From Sulfurovum sp. (GTDB lineage: Bacteria; Campylobacterota; Campylobacteria; Campylobacterales; Sulfurovaceae), in contig JALVXW010000111.1 of assembly GCA_027038155.1 (NCBI GenBank), positions 1 through 12,821 on the forward strand: DNA of 12,821 nt. Reading direction: 5' to 3'. Every line of letters begins with the position of its first letter. Position 1 is the stretch's first letter. This document shows positions 5,232-12,549 of this stretch, piece after piece. Under the pieces are notes generated by a model. That model was not told the origin of the DNA. It saw nothing but the letters and a program-made list of their open reading frames with translations, and made no database searches. The position numbers and the translations under genes are program-made.

Positions 5232-7341
5232 CACAAGCCACCTCATCCCCTACAGGGATCACATCAACTTTCACGGACTTGAAACGTGCAGTCATAATGA
5301 GTTCATCACACTCATCCCCAAAGAGGGCATTGATGCGGCTTTCGGCGTGATGGAAAGTGCAAAACAGGGTCTTGGCTCTTACTTTATCGGTATATTTTAC
5401 AAGCAGTGCTTCACTCTCTCCATATTCACTTTTGAGTATGACCCTGTCTCCCAATTTATGCTCATCTTCCAGCGGTGCGAGAAGCACATCTTCATCATAC
5501 TTGGTATTGAGCTTGGAGCTTCGTTTGGTCTGTGCGGCGTTGTTGTAGTGTACCAGTGTACGCCCTGTGGTCAAGTAGTACCCCTCTAAAGCATCGTTGT
5601 AGAATCTCTTCTGGAGTATCTCCGGCACCATACCTCTTGGTTCATACTGTTTATAGACATATCTCCCCAGTCCATCTTCTGTACGGAAATCAAGCAGGTG
5701 CAGGATAGGCGTATCTTCATAGTAGATCGGCCACTGCATACCACGCTTTCTATGGCGTTCCAGCCTGTAGTAGTCTGCCCCACTAAATCTTCTAGGTGCC
5801 ACCTCTCTGACCTCATTCCAGACATCCTCAGAACACTTAAAATTAAAGTTTTTTTTATCTCCAAGCTTATGTGCCATTTGTGTCAACACTTCCCAGTCAT
5901 CAGGTAAATCTGTCTTTACTAAGGGCTGAGAGAGGTGTAGTCTTCGCATAGCATTCACATAAACCCCCGTTTTTTCATAGGCAGACTTTACTCCTATGAC
6001 AATATCCGCTTTTTGGGCGATCTCTGTCATAAAAAGCTCCTGTGTCATAATGAACTCAAGGTTTTCTATGGCTTTTTCTGTCTTGTTGACATTGGGATGA
6101 ATATGGACAATATCTTCTCCCATATTGAGCAATGCTTTAATCTTACCATCAAACATCGCATCTATGAGTTGTGGGGTCATAAGCCCTATTCTCTCTGGTG
6201 TCTGGTAGTCAGGAAGGTAGTAAGGCAGACAGCCCATATCACACGCTCCCTGTACATTGTTCTGTCCACGAAGCGGCATAAGCCCTGCACCTGTCTTGCC
6301 AATGTTTCCTGTCATGAGTGCCAGATGGGTGATTGCCATGACTGCATGAGAGCCATCAAGATGCTCAGTGATGCCAAGCCCCCAGAAGATCATCGATTTT
6401 TTTACCGCATATTCTCTTGCGATGTTGGGTATCATCTTTGCTAGATACTCATACCCCTCTATCTCTTTAAAGAATGCAGGGTTGGCATAGGGGTCATTTA
6501 GTATCTTCTCTTTAAAGACATCAAAATCTTTGGTACGGTTGTTGATAAAACTTTCATCATACAGCTCTTCATCAATGATGACATACGCCATCATATTAAG
6601 CACCAGCAGATTCGCCTCAAAAGGGATGATACAGTTATGCTTCGCCAGCCGTGCCAGTTTGGTTTCACGCACATCAATGACTGAGAGGTTGTTATGCTTC
6701 TTTGCCATGTCGACAATACGGTTGGCAATGATAGGGTGGGCTTCCATAGTATTGGAGCCAATGACGATCATATACTCACACTCATAGATATCATTATAGG
6801 GGTTGGTCGCTGCTCCCTCACCTATGGTTGCTCGCATCCCCTTGAGACTTGGGGAGTGACATACCCTGGCACAGTTGTCCACATGGGGAGACTCCATCGT
6901 CTCACGGCAGAATTTCTGAAAGGCATAGGCACTCTCACAGGATGTTCTTGCACCTCCAATGGCACAAAAACTCTCTCCTCCATACTGCTTTTTTATTTCG
7001 TCAAGTTTCATGGTTGCTATCGTTGTAGCAGTATCTACATCGCAAGTCATGTAGGCTTTGTCAAACTCTGTAAGTTTGTCTGCAAAAGTCTCTTTGAAAC
7101 GGGGGTTTTTCTCTAAAAAAGTTTTTTTAATACGCGGTTGACGAATACGGTCAGAAGCATCCACAAAGTCATACCCATACTTCCCTTTGATACAGAGCTT
7201 CCCCTCAGAAACCACCCCGTCTTTTTGGGCAAATATCTTGACGATTTTATTCTCTTCCACCACACCGGTAATATCACACCCTACACCACAGTAGGTACAG
7301 ACACTCTCTATCTCTTTACGTTGTGTATCTTTTTTTGTCAT
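5227..7341 (-). CDS. Formate dehydrogenase-type molybdopterin oxidoreductase, catalytic subunit (Cys form)
   Basis: A 704-residue member of the molybdopterin oxidoreductase family, close in length to E. coli FdhF (715). The N-terminal [4Fe-4S] ligands are C15, C18, C22 (CTYCGVGC) and C50 (LCIKGKYG). The active-site motif CARVCHSPS places Cys161 where FdhF has selenocysteine, followed by the conserved His162. The MGT-cofactor region (IGSNTMEAHP, LMTGNIGKTGAG-LRGQNNVQGACDMG) and the C-terminal TGR...FH-AE-R-N segment are present. No Tat signal or N-terminal 2Fe-2S extension is seen, so it should be cytoplasmic. It probably oxidises formate or reduces CO2, but no electron-transfer partner gene is adjacent. 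ATG at 7341 has AGAAGG 8 bases before it. Confidence 0.9.
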   Translation of the reverse strand: MTKKDTQRKEIESVCTYCGVGCDITGVVEENKIVKIFAQKDGVVSEGKLCIKGKYGYDFVDASDRIRQPRIKKTFLEKNPRFKETFADKLTEFDKAYMTCDVDTATTIATMKLDEIKKQYGGESFCAIGGARTSCESAYAFQKFCRETMESPHVDNCARVCHSPSLKGMRATIGEGAATNPYNDIYECEYMIVIGSNTMEAHPIIANRIVDMAKKHNNLSVIDVRETKLARLAKHNCIIPFEANLLVLNMMAYVIIDEELYDESFINNRTKDFDVFKEKILNDPYANPAFFKEIEGYEYLAKMIPNIAREYAVKKSMIFWGLGITEHLDGSHAVMAITHLALMTGNIGKTGAGLMPLRGQNNVQGACDMGCLPYYLPDYQTPERIGLMTPQLIDAMFDGKIKALLNMGEDIVHIHPNVNKTEKAIENLEFIMTQELFMTEIAQKADIVIGVKSAYEKTGVYVNAMRRLHLSQPLVKTDLPDDWEVLTQMAHKLGDKKNFNFKCSEDVWNEVREVAPRRFSGADYYRLERHRKRGMQWPIYYEDTPILHLLDFRTEDGLGRYVYKQYEPRGMVPEILQKRFYNDALEGYYLTTGRTLVHYNNAAQTKRSSKLNTKYDEDVLLAPLEDEHKLGDRVILKSEYGESEALLVKYTDKVRAKTLFCTFHHAESRINALFGDECDELIMTARFKSVKVDVIPVGDEVACG

Positions 7342-7371
7342 GTTTGATGCCTTCTGTTGCTCTCATGCAAA

Positions 7372-7377
7372 ATTATA
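7372..7377 (-). promoter_or_regulatory. -10 box of the formate dehydrogenase gene
   Basis: Perfect TATAAT on the minus strand, about 31 bases before the start codon, in the 68-base gap after yajQ. It indicates a separate transcript for the dehydrogenase. Confidence 0.6.
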
Positions 7378-7409
7378 CCTAAAGGATAGCAATATTTACA
7401 ATCCCAGTA

Positions 7410-7907
7410 TTATTTAAAATTTCCAAATACCAAAGGAGCCTTCAAGTCAAGTTTTTTTATCTCAGCCATCACAGCCTGCAGATCATCTATCTTCTTGCCA
7501 GCTACACGCACCTCATCACCCTGTATAGAAGGAGTGACTTTTCGTTTCATCGCTTTAATGGCTTTAACTATCTGCTTGGCCTCATCTCTGTCTATCGTAT
7601 CTACAATACGGTAGATCACCTTCGTGTTTCCGCCACTTATGCCTTCGGTTTTTACCTCTTCAAGTGACTTCCCTGCAATATTACGTTTGATGAGTTTAGA
7701 GATAAGTATATCTTTTAGTGCGTCTATCTTGGCGTCCGTAGAAGAACTTAAAGAGAGGGTCTTTGCCTTTTCATTCAAATTTATCTCCGCCTTCACACCC
7801 TTAAAGTCAAAGCGTGTTGCTACCTCTTTTTCTGCCATAATGATAGCGTTTTTCATCTCCATCATGTCTAGTTTTGCGGTTATGTCGAAATAGTGGTCTT
7901 TTGCCAT
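7410..7907 (-). CDS. yajQ: YajQ-family nucleotide-binding protein
   Basis: A 165-residue cytoplasmic protein of the UPF0234/DUF520 family, the same length as E. coli YajQ (163). Family landmarks are FDI at the N-terminus, the EV-TRFDFKGV segment (29-38), KRNIAGKSLEEV, and the C-terminal SIQGDEVRVAGKKIDDLQAVM-IK with PLVFGNF. Some homologues bind cyclic di-GMP and affect gene expression; whether this one does is unknown. AAAGGA lies 8 bases before the ATG, with a candidate extended -10 further upstream. The neighbours are functionally unrelated. Confidence 0.95.
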   Translation of the reverse strand: MAKDHYFDITAKLDMMEMKNAIIMAEKEVATRFDFKGVKAEINLNEKAKTLSLSSSTDAKIDALKDILISKLIKRNIAGKSLEEVKTEGISGGNTKVIYRIVDTIDRDEAKQIVKAIKAMKRKVTPSIQGDEVRVAGKKIDDLQAVMAEIKKLDLKAPLVFGNFK

Positions 7908-7960
7908 TAGTGATATCCTTTTTCTTTATGCATTTTTTTATTGCATCTTTATCAAAGCTT

Positions 7961-7966
7961 ATTTTA
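7961..7966 (-). promoter_or_regulatory. Candidate extended -10 of yajQ
   Basis: On the minus strand ATGGTAAAAT: TAAAAT preceded by TGG, an extended -10 pattern, about 54 bases before yajQ. The remaining gap to hisIE (7967-8077) shows only a weak bulged hairpin at 7997-8026. Confidence 0.4.
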
Positions 7967-8077
7967 CCATAGCCTTATATTTTATGATAATATTCTGAGG
8001 GTTCAATGATTTATAAAGGGAACCTCTAATAATAGGTGATACCCAATCAATATCTCGAGCCACAATTTTAGGGAAGT

Positions 8078-8743
8078 TTATTTCTTGCGACTCTCTTTCT
8101 CCATAATCCCACTCATCCCAAATCGTCTAGTCAGCTCCTGCTTGACTCTATCGGGAGAGATGTTACGATAGCCTAAACCTACTAATGTGTGGTAGAGGAG
8201 GTCAGCAGATTCGTAGATGACTTGTTCATCGCTCTCTTCATCTATCGCAACACAGACTTCATCAGCCTCTTCACGGATTTTACTGAGCATAAGTGCTTTG
8301 TCATCAAGTAATTTTTTTGTCCATGACTTTTGTTCTGCTGGTGCATTTTTACGTTCTAATATGGTGTGGTAAAGTGTATCAACCACACCATAGATAACAT
8401 CAGTATCTACCTCTTTGTCTAAGATAATTTTATTTTGCAGCACAGAGGTAAAGAAGCAGCTCTTACGTCCAGTATGACAAGCCACACCATTTTGTTTTAT
8501 TTTAAGTATGATTGTATCTGCATCACAGTCAAGCAGTATATCTTTTACCTCTTGGGTATGGGTTGAGCTTTCACCCTTTTTCCAGATACGTTGTTTGCTT
8601 CTGCTGAAGTAGTGTGCGTACCCGGTTTCCAATGTAAGCCTGTATGCCTCTTCATTCATATAAGCAAGCATAAGTACTTCATTTGTTTTAACATCTTGTG
8701 CAATGGCAGGGATGAGGGGGTTTTTATTCCAGTCTATAGTCAT
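8078..8743 (-). CDS. hisIE: Bifunctional phosphoribosyl-AMP cyclohydrolase / phosphoribosyl-ATP pyrophosphatase
   Basis: Catalyses the second and third steps of histidine biosynthesis in one 221-residue cytoplasmic protein. The HisI domain (about 1-105) shows WKKGESSTHTQEV, the metal-binding DCDAD (72-76) and the zinc cysteines C89 and C96 in GVACHTGRKSCF. The HisE domain (about 118-215) shows the MazG-like acidic pattern REEADEV (157-163) and ESADLLYH (178-185). ATG 8743 begins MTIDWNKNP and has GGAG 9 bases upstream; the frame stays open to 8785 but that extension is encoded by a hairpin repeat and is not credible. It follows the SPFH gene after 83 bases. Confidence 0.96.
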   Translation of the reverse strand: MTIDWNKNPLIPAIAQDVKTNEVLMLAYMNEEAYRLTLETGYAHYFSRSKQRIWKKGESSTHTQEVKDILLDCDADTIILKIKQNGVACHTGRKSCFFTSVLQNKIILDKEVDTDVIYGVVDTLYHTILERKNAPAEQKSWTKKLLDDKALMLSKIREEADEVCVAIDEESDEQVIYESADLLYHTLVGLGYRNISPDRVKQELTRRFGMSGIMEKESRKK

Positions 8744-8757
8744 GGTATTTCTCCGAT

Positions 8758-8822
8758 GTAGGGTGAGCACTCCTGCCCACCTCATATAAATGTGATGCGG
8801 TGAGCAGGAATGCCCACCCTAC
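8758..8822 (-). repeat. REP-like hairpin between the SPFH gene and hisIE
   Basis: Two 24-base arms (8758-8781 and 8799-8822) are inverted copies differing at three positions. All three differences give G-U pairs in minus-strand RNA but A-C mismatches in plus-strand RNA. The ends read GTAGGGTG and CACCCTAC, as at the trxA-trxB hairpin. No T run follows, so a processing or stability hairpin in the SPFH-hisIE transcript is more likely than a terminator. Confidence 0.8.
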
Positions 8823-8826
8823 GGGA

Positions 8827-9915
8827 TTATTGTTGTCCCATTAAGCGTTGTTGTTTCCCTTTTGCATCTACCCAAATATTAGGTACCGCACCACCGGGGG
8901 TAAGGAAAATTTGTGCATCTTTGTTGACTTTAAGAGCCTCGTTGAATTTGGCTTGTGTTTTAATCTGTTCCAGTTGCAGAAGTTCTGCCGTGAGTGAGTT
9001 TGAGATAAGTTTATTTGCTTTTGCTTGTGATTCGGCTTCTATACGGATTTTATCTGCTTCACCTTGTGCTTCAATACGGTTTTTTTGCGCTACACCTTTT
9101 GCTACTTCTGCAGCTTTTAGTGCTTGTTCTTTTGCTTTTTCTTTCTCTTGTTCTGCTATAGTTACATCTTGTTTGGCAGCTTGCACCTCTTCAATTTTTT
9201 CTTTAATCTTTGGAGGAAGTACAATATTTCTAAGTTCAACCGAAGAGAGGACTACTGGCTGGTTTGGAAGTGCATCAACTTTTTGTCTTACTTTTGTCTG
9301 TATAGCTGAAGCGATTTCATTTCTCATCTCTGGAAGTTGTTCTGCTGTGTATTGACCTACCACATCACGCACTACTTCTCTTACTTTGGAGTTAATGATT
9401 TTCTCTTCCCAGCTGTCACCCCATTTTTCTATGGTTGCAGGTGCAGATTCTGGTTTAAGGCGGTATTGTACTGCAAGGTCAATATTGACAGTAAGACCGC
9501 GTTTGTCTAACACTGGGATAGCCCTATTCCTCCTAAGACCACCTTCAAAATTTCTATACCCATCTCCAAGTTCACGAGAGACATCATTGGAGTAGGTAAT
9601 AAGTCTAATACGTGTATTGACAGGGATAATTTTTTGAAGTACAGGAATATAAAAGTGTAACCCAGCTCCAAGTGGCTTTGGTTCAAATTTACCTGTGGTT
9701 ACTTTGATACCTACTTCACCTGAGTTAATAATGGTAAAAGGCTTAAACACAACGAGTGCAAAGGCAATAATCCCTATGGCAACGAGCCATGCAGGCATAC
9801 CCTTTGGCATAGTGCTTAGAGGGTTTTCAAAGTTATTATTCCCTCCCTCGCCATTATTGTTATTATTTGAGCTTGGTTTTTTCTTTTTAAAATAGTCGTT
9901 CATATCTGCTGGCAT
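8827..9915 (-). CDS. SPFH/prohibitin-family membrane protein
   Basis: A 362-residue band-7 protein. Domains in order: an Asn/Gly-rich N-terminal tail (residues 15-28), one membrane helix (about 42-58, WLVAIGIIAFALVVF), the SPFH domain (about 60-230, with NSGEVGIKVTTGK and the GLTVNIDLAVQYRL strand), then an Ala/Glu/Lys-rich coiled coil (about 235-310) and a hydrophobic C-terminal part. Such proteins form large rings at the membrane and often control membrane proteases; a partner is not visible here. ATG 9915 has AAGGA 6 bases upstream. It follows ilvE by 12 bases. The same pairing exists, as I recall, in Campylobacter jejuni (Cj0268c-ilvE). Confidence 0.92.
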   Translation of the reverse strand: MPADMNDYFKKKKPSSNNNNNGEGGNNNFENPLSTMPKGMPAWLVAIGIIAFALVVFKPFTIINSGEVGIKVTTGKFEPKPLGAGLHFYIPVLQKIIPVNTRIRLITYSNDVSRELGDGYRNFEGGLRRNRAIPVLDKRGLTVNIDLAVQYRLKPESAPATIEKWGDSWEEKIINSKVREVVRDVVGQYTAEQLPEMRNEIASAIQTKVRQKVDALPNQPVVLSSVELRNIVLPPKIKEKIEEVQAAKQDVTIAEQEKEKAKEQALKAAEVAKGVAQKNRIEAQGEADKIRIEAESQAKANKLISNSLTAELLQLEQIKTQAKFNEALKVNKDAQIFLTPGGAVPNIWVDAKGKQQRLMGQQ

Positions 9916-9927
9916 GCGTAATCCTTA

Positions 9928-10842
9928 TTATATGTATGTGAGGTAGTGTTTGTATTTTTCGTTACGTCCAAAGACTACATCAAAGTAGGCAGTTTGTAAT
10001 TTTTCGGTGATTGGTCCTCTTTTGCCTTCACCGATAACCCTATGGTCAAATGAATGTACAGGAGTTACTTCTGCTGCCGTTCCTGTAAGGAAAAGCTCAT
10101 CACAAATGTATATTTCATCTCTAGTGATATTGCGTCTTTCTATCTCTATACCCATATCATGTGCGAGTTCCAGTACGGTAGCTTGTGTAATAGATTCTAG
10201 TGAGTTATCATTAGGTGGAGAGATAAGTTTTCCGTCACGTACGATAAAAATGCACTCTCCAGTACCCTCTGCAATGAAGCCATTTTCATCAAGCATCAAT
10301 GCCTCATCAAAGCCATTTTCAATCGCTTCATATTTTGCCATTTGGGAGTTAAGATAGTTTGCCGCTGCTTTGGCTTTGCCAAAAGTAGAACGGTTAGGGT
10401 TTCTTGTAATAGAAGAGGTGCAGGTACTAATCCCTTTTTCTAATCCCTCTTTGCCCAAATATGCACCCCATTCCCATGCGGCAATACTTGTATTAACAGG
10501 TACATTTTTATGATAAATACCCATTTGTCCATACCCTAGATAGATAAGGGGTCTAAGATAGACATTGCCTTGAAATGCATTGGCTTTAAGCAGGTCAATA
10601 TGTGCCTGCTTGACAGATTCATAATCCATATTAGGCTTAATCGCTACAATTTTTGCGGAATTATAAAGTCTTTTACAGTGCTCTTCAAGTTTAAAAATAG
10701 CCAATCCATCTTCTGTTTGGTAAGCACGTGTACCTTCAAATACTGCATTACCATAATGCAGTGTATGTGTTAAAATATGGATTTTAGCATCTGCCCAAGG
10801 TACAAGATTGCCATCCATCCAAATATATTTCGCTTCATTCAT
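9928..10842 (-). CDS. ilvE: Branched-chain amino acid aminotransferase
   Basis: PLP-dependent, fold-type IV transaminase of 304 residues that makes Val, Leu and Ile from their 2-keto acids. Recognisable parts: HYGNAVFEGTRAYQT near the N-terminus, YLRPLIY, the PLP lysine in GKAKAAANYL (about K158), EALMLDENGFIAEGTGECIFI, and LFLTGTAAEVTPV near the C-terminus. The start at 10842 (MNEAKYIWMDG) has GGAG 9 bases before it; an in-frame ATG at 10866 lacks a ribosome site. It heads the ilvE-SPFH-hisIE array. A short GCATGC/GCATGT hairpin lies just before the ribosome site. Confidence 0.96.
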   Translation of the reverse strand: MNEAKYIWMDGNLVPWADAKIHILTHTLHYGNAVFEGTRAYQTEDGLAIFKLEEHCKRLYNSAKIVAIKPNMDYESVKQAHIDLLKANAFQGNVYLRPLIYLGYGQMGIYHKNVPVNTSIAAWEWGAYLGKEGLEKGISTCTSSITRNPNRSTFGKAKAAANYLNSQMAKYEAIENGFDEALMLDENGFIAEGTGECIFIVRDGKLISPPNDNSLESITQATVLELAHDMGIEIERRNITRDEIYICDELFLTGTAAEVTPVHSFDHRVIGEGKRGPITEKLQTAYFDVVFGRNEKYKHYLTYI

Positions 10843-10919
10843 CGTGTGATTCTCCAAAACATGCAAAAAGCATGCTAAAATTAATGGATTATTTTAGCTA
10901 AATTGTGGTTAATCGTCGA

Positions 10920-11108
10920 TTATGCAAATTTAAGAAAAAGCCCTATAGCTAAAGAGAGTAGAATAGTAAGGAGTACTTGCAAGATGTTGTAAGTTTTTTC
11001 AGAATAGTTGGTTTTGGGTTTTATCCATTCTACAATCTTCATGGCAGGGAACGCCATAAAAACCAACATAACAACAGAAAAGATAAGGGTTAAAACAATA
11101 TCAAGCAT
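10920..11108 (-). CDS. Small two-TM membrane protein
   Basis: A 62-residue hydrophobic protein with two predicted membrane helices (about 4-24 and 41-59) joined by a charged loop with EWIKPKTNYSEK. I do not recognise the family. It begins 2 bases after the stop of the next gene upstream, so the two form an operon. The ribosome site is weak, consistent with translational coupling. The operon stands between ilvE and the FNR-type promoter region and runs opposite to the respiratory-type genes. Confidence 0.7.
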   Translation of the reverse strand: MLDIVLTLIFSVVMLVFMAFPAMKIVEWIKPKTNYSEKTYNILQVLLTILLSLAIGLFLKFA

Positions 11109-11110
11109 TG

Positions 11111-11494
11111 TTATATACCATAATAGCGATGGATAAACTCACGCTCTTTTGGGGTTTGAATAGGCAGAGTTGAAAGTTGCGTACCGTTATTGTCAGAAAT
11201 GATAAGTATATTATCATCTATTTTAAGATGTTTCTGCCCCCATGTACGCTCGAGTCTTTCAAACTCTTTGAAAAGGGTCATGTTATTAGGTTTTTCTTTA
11301 AATGAAGGATTCTCTTTATTCATAATCTGCAAACCGCCGAAACGCTTATCTAGGTAATAGGGGCTATATTTTTGTACGGTTTTATATACCCGTGCATTTT
11401 TGCTACTTGGTTTACTCTCCAAAAAAGCACTTAATCCAAAAAGTAAAAAACCTAAAAAGAGTGCAAAGGGTAAATATTTTTTAAATGAATTCAC
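11111..11494 (-). CDS. Membrane-anchored hypothetical protein
   Basis: A 127-residue protein with one N-terminal membrane helix or uncleaved signal (about 7-24, LPFALFLGFLLFGLSAFL) preceded by Lys residues, so the rest is probably periplasmic. The soluble part is polar and rich in Lys, Asn and aromatic residues (YSPYYLDKRFGGLQIMNKENP; FERLERTWGQKHLKIDDNILII). There are no cysteines or haem motifs. The family is not recognised. It is first in a two-gene operon with the 62-residue membrane protein and diverges from the plus-strand gene at 11637, sharing a 142-base promoter region that contains a perfect FNR-type box. Confidence 0.72.
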   Translation of the reverse strand: MNSFKKYLPFALFLGFLLFGLSAFLESKPSSKNARVYKTVQKYSPYYLDKRFGGLQIMNKENPSFKEKPNNMTLFKEFERLERTWGQKHLKIDDNILIISDNNGTQLSTLPIQTPKEREFIHRYYGI

Positions 11495-11555
11495 TAAGGT
11501 TACCTTGTAGATTGATTTTTAACAGTAAGTATAAGACCTTTTTATTAAAAACTGC

Positions 11556-11597
11556 TTGATGAATATCAACCTTGTTACACTAAATGTATGATACTAT
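11556..11597 (+). promoter_or_regulatory. FNR/CRP-type box with class II spacing, divergent promoter region
   Basis: TTGAT-GAAT-ATCAA at 11556-11569 is a perfect match to the FNR consensus TTGAT-N4-ATCAA. A candidate -10 (TACTAT, 11592-11597) follows 22 bases after the box, which would centre the box at about -41.5, the class II activator position. It lies 67 bases before the gene at 11637 and 62 bases before the divergent gene at 11494. The regulator could be FNR-, CRP- or NssR-like. Confidence 0.65.
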
Positions 11598-11636
11598 TTT
11601 TATAATTTAATATTAATATTCAAGAGGGTTAAACCA

Positions 11637-12002
11637 ATGAAAAACTTTTTTTATTTAGAAGGTGCATATCTGATATTAGGTGGTATTATTCTGCTAGTAA
11701 CACTTTTTGTGGGGACAAGACCTTTTATGTCAAAGGGTGCAGCCAAAAGAGGTCTGCTTTGGGTGACTTTGGTACTTGCTATTTTTATCGGAGCACATTA
11801 TAAAATGACTACCAATAGAATGGCGGAAGTAAAAATGGCATTTGAAAATGACAAACCTATTATATGTGAAAGTAGAATGCAACGAAAAGTAGCACAAACA
11901 GTAAATATCCAAAAATCAAAAGAGTGGTCTCTTGAAGGAGATAATTTTGTCTCACCCAACTATACGAGACCTTTTTTTATTGCTAGGTGTATCGTAAAAT
12001 AG
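11637..12002 (+). CDS. Small membrane protein with periplasmic tail
   Basis: A 121-residue protein with two predicted membrane helices (about 9-26 and 39-55) and a soluble C-terminal half containing two cysteines (C77 in IICESR, C118 in ARCIVK). The helices are joined by a short basic loop (MSKGAAKRG) likely to face the cytoplasm, which would put the tail outside. AGAGGG lies 8 bases before the ATG. The perfect FNR-type box upstream suggests induction under oxygen limitation or nitrosative stress. I do not recognise the family. It is followed by a separate promoter with the same kind of box, so it forms a single-gene unit next to the respiratory-type genes. Confidence 0.72.
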   Translation: MKNFFYLEGAYLILGGIILLVTLFVGTRPFMSKGAAKRGLLWVTLVLAIFIGAHYKMTTNRMAEVKMAFENDKPIICESRMQRKVAQTVNIQKSKEWSLEGDNFVSPNYTRPFFIARCIVK

Positions 12003-12075
12003 GCAATTACGATATATCTATATTCTTTTCTTTCTTTTTCCTCAATCACAAATTTATAATTTTTTATCTGTTTCC

Positions 12076-12117
12076 TTGATATATGTCAATCTTATCACTT
12101 TTCCAAACTGTCATAAT
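12076..12117 (+). promoter_or_regulatory. Second FNR/CRP-type box with class II spacing
   Basis: TTGAT-ATAT-GTCAA at 12076-12089 matches the FNR consensus with one change. CATAAT at 12112-12117 follows 22 bases after the box, the same spacing as in the upstream promoter. It would drive the genes at 12178 and 12542. Confidence 0.6.
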
Positions 12118-12177
12118 ACTCTTATGCTCTAAGGTTTTGATCCTTTTAGTAAATAGATAGTTACAGGGAGCCATGAA

Positions 12178-12549
12178 ATGGAACCATTAATAGTACGACC
12201 AGAAATAGCGATAGATCAATTTCTTCCTATTTTTGTAGAGTCGACTTTGGTACTTGTTTTTGGGGTGGGATATGCAGCAGTTATCACACTTTCAAAAATG
12301 GGATACTTTTCCAAAAAGTGGATGCCTGTAGGGTATCTGTTTTGGGCATTACAAACTTACTTCCTTTACGATTTTGCTACATTGATACAGAGTAATCACT
12401 TTACTATGAAGGTACTGATGGTAACCATGTTGGCATATCTTTTTATCCCTCATCTTTATTATTATTTGATAACAGCTGGGGACGCAAGATATGAAGATGC
12501 AGATGAAATCATAGAGGATACAAAATTAAAGGAGGAAATACATGGCTAA
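12178..12549 (+). CDS. Three-TM small membrane protein before the NorC-like gene
   Basis: A 123-residue protein with three predicted membrane helices (about 16-38, 48-70 and 78-99) and an acidic C-terminal tail (DARYEDADEIIEDTKLKEE). Histidines occur near the helix ends (H74, H91). AGGGAG lies 7 bases before the ATG; a nearer ATG at 12173 gives only a tiny frame. Its last 8 bases overlap the start of the next gene, which suggests coupled synthesis and a shared complex or pathway. The family is not recognised; a membrane accessory or small subunit of the downstream respiratory enzyme is an inference from position. Confidence 0.75.
   Translation: MEPLIVRPEIAIDQFLPIFVESTLVLVFGVGYAAVITLSKMGYFSKKWMPVGYLFWALQTYFLYDFATLIQSNHFTMKVLMVTMLAYLFIPHLYYYLITAGDARYEDADEIIEDTKLKEEIHG

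Noticed and set aside
6013..7116. Long plus-strand open frames opposite the formate dehydrogenase gene
   Set aside because: They are antisense to a well-supported 704-codon gene, have no family features and no ribosome sites.
7997..8026. Bulged inverted repeat GAGGGTTC / GAACCTC between hisIE and yajQ
   Set aside because: Seven pairs with a bulge and a 15-base loop, not followed by a T run on the minus strand. Could be a terminator or an old insertion scar, but unsupported.
8744..8785. N-terminal extension of hisIE starting at 8785
   Set aside because: The extra 14 residues are encoded by one arm of the hairpin repeat, while the ATG at 8743 has a GGAG site and gives the normal HisI start.
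10858..10874. GCATGC/GCATGT hairpin just before the ilvE ribosome site, possible attenuator
   Set aside because: Only 6 pairs including a wobble, with no long T run and no leader peptide with branched-chain codons. Too weak to call.
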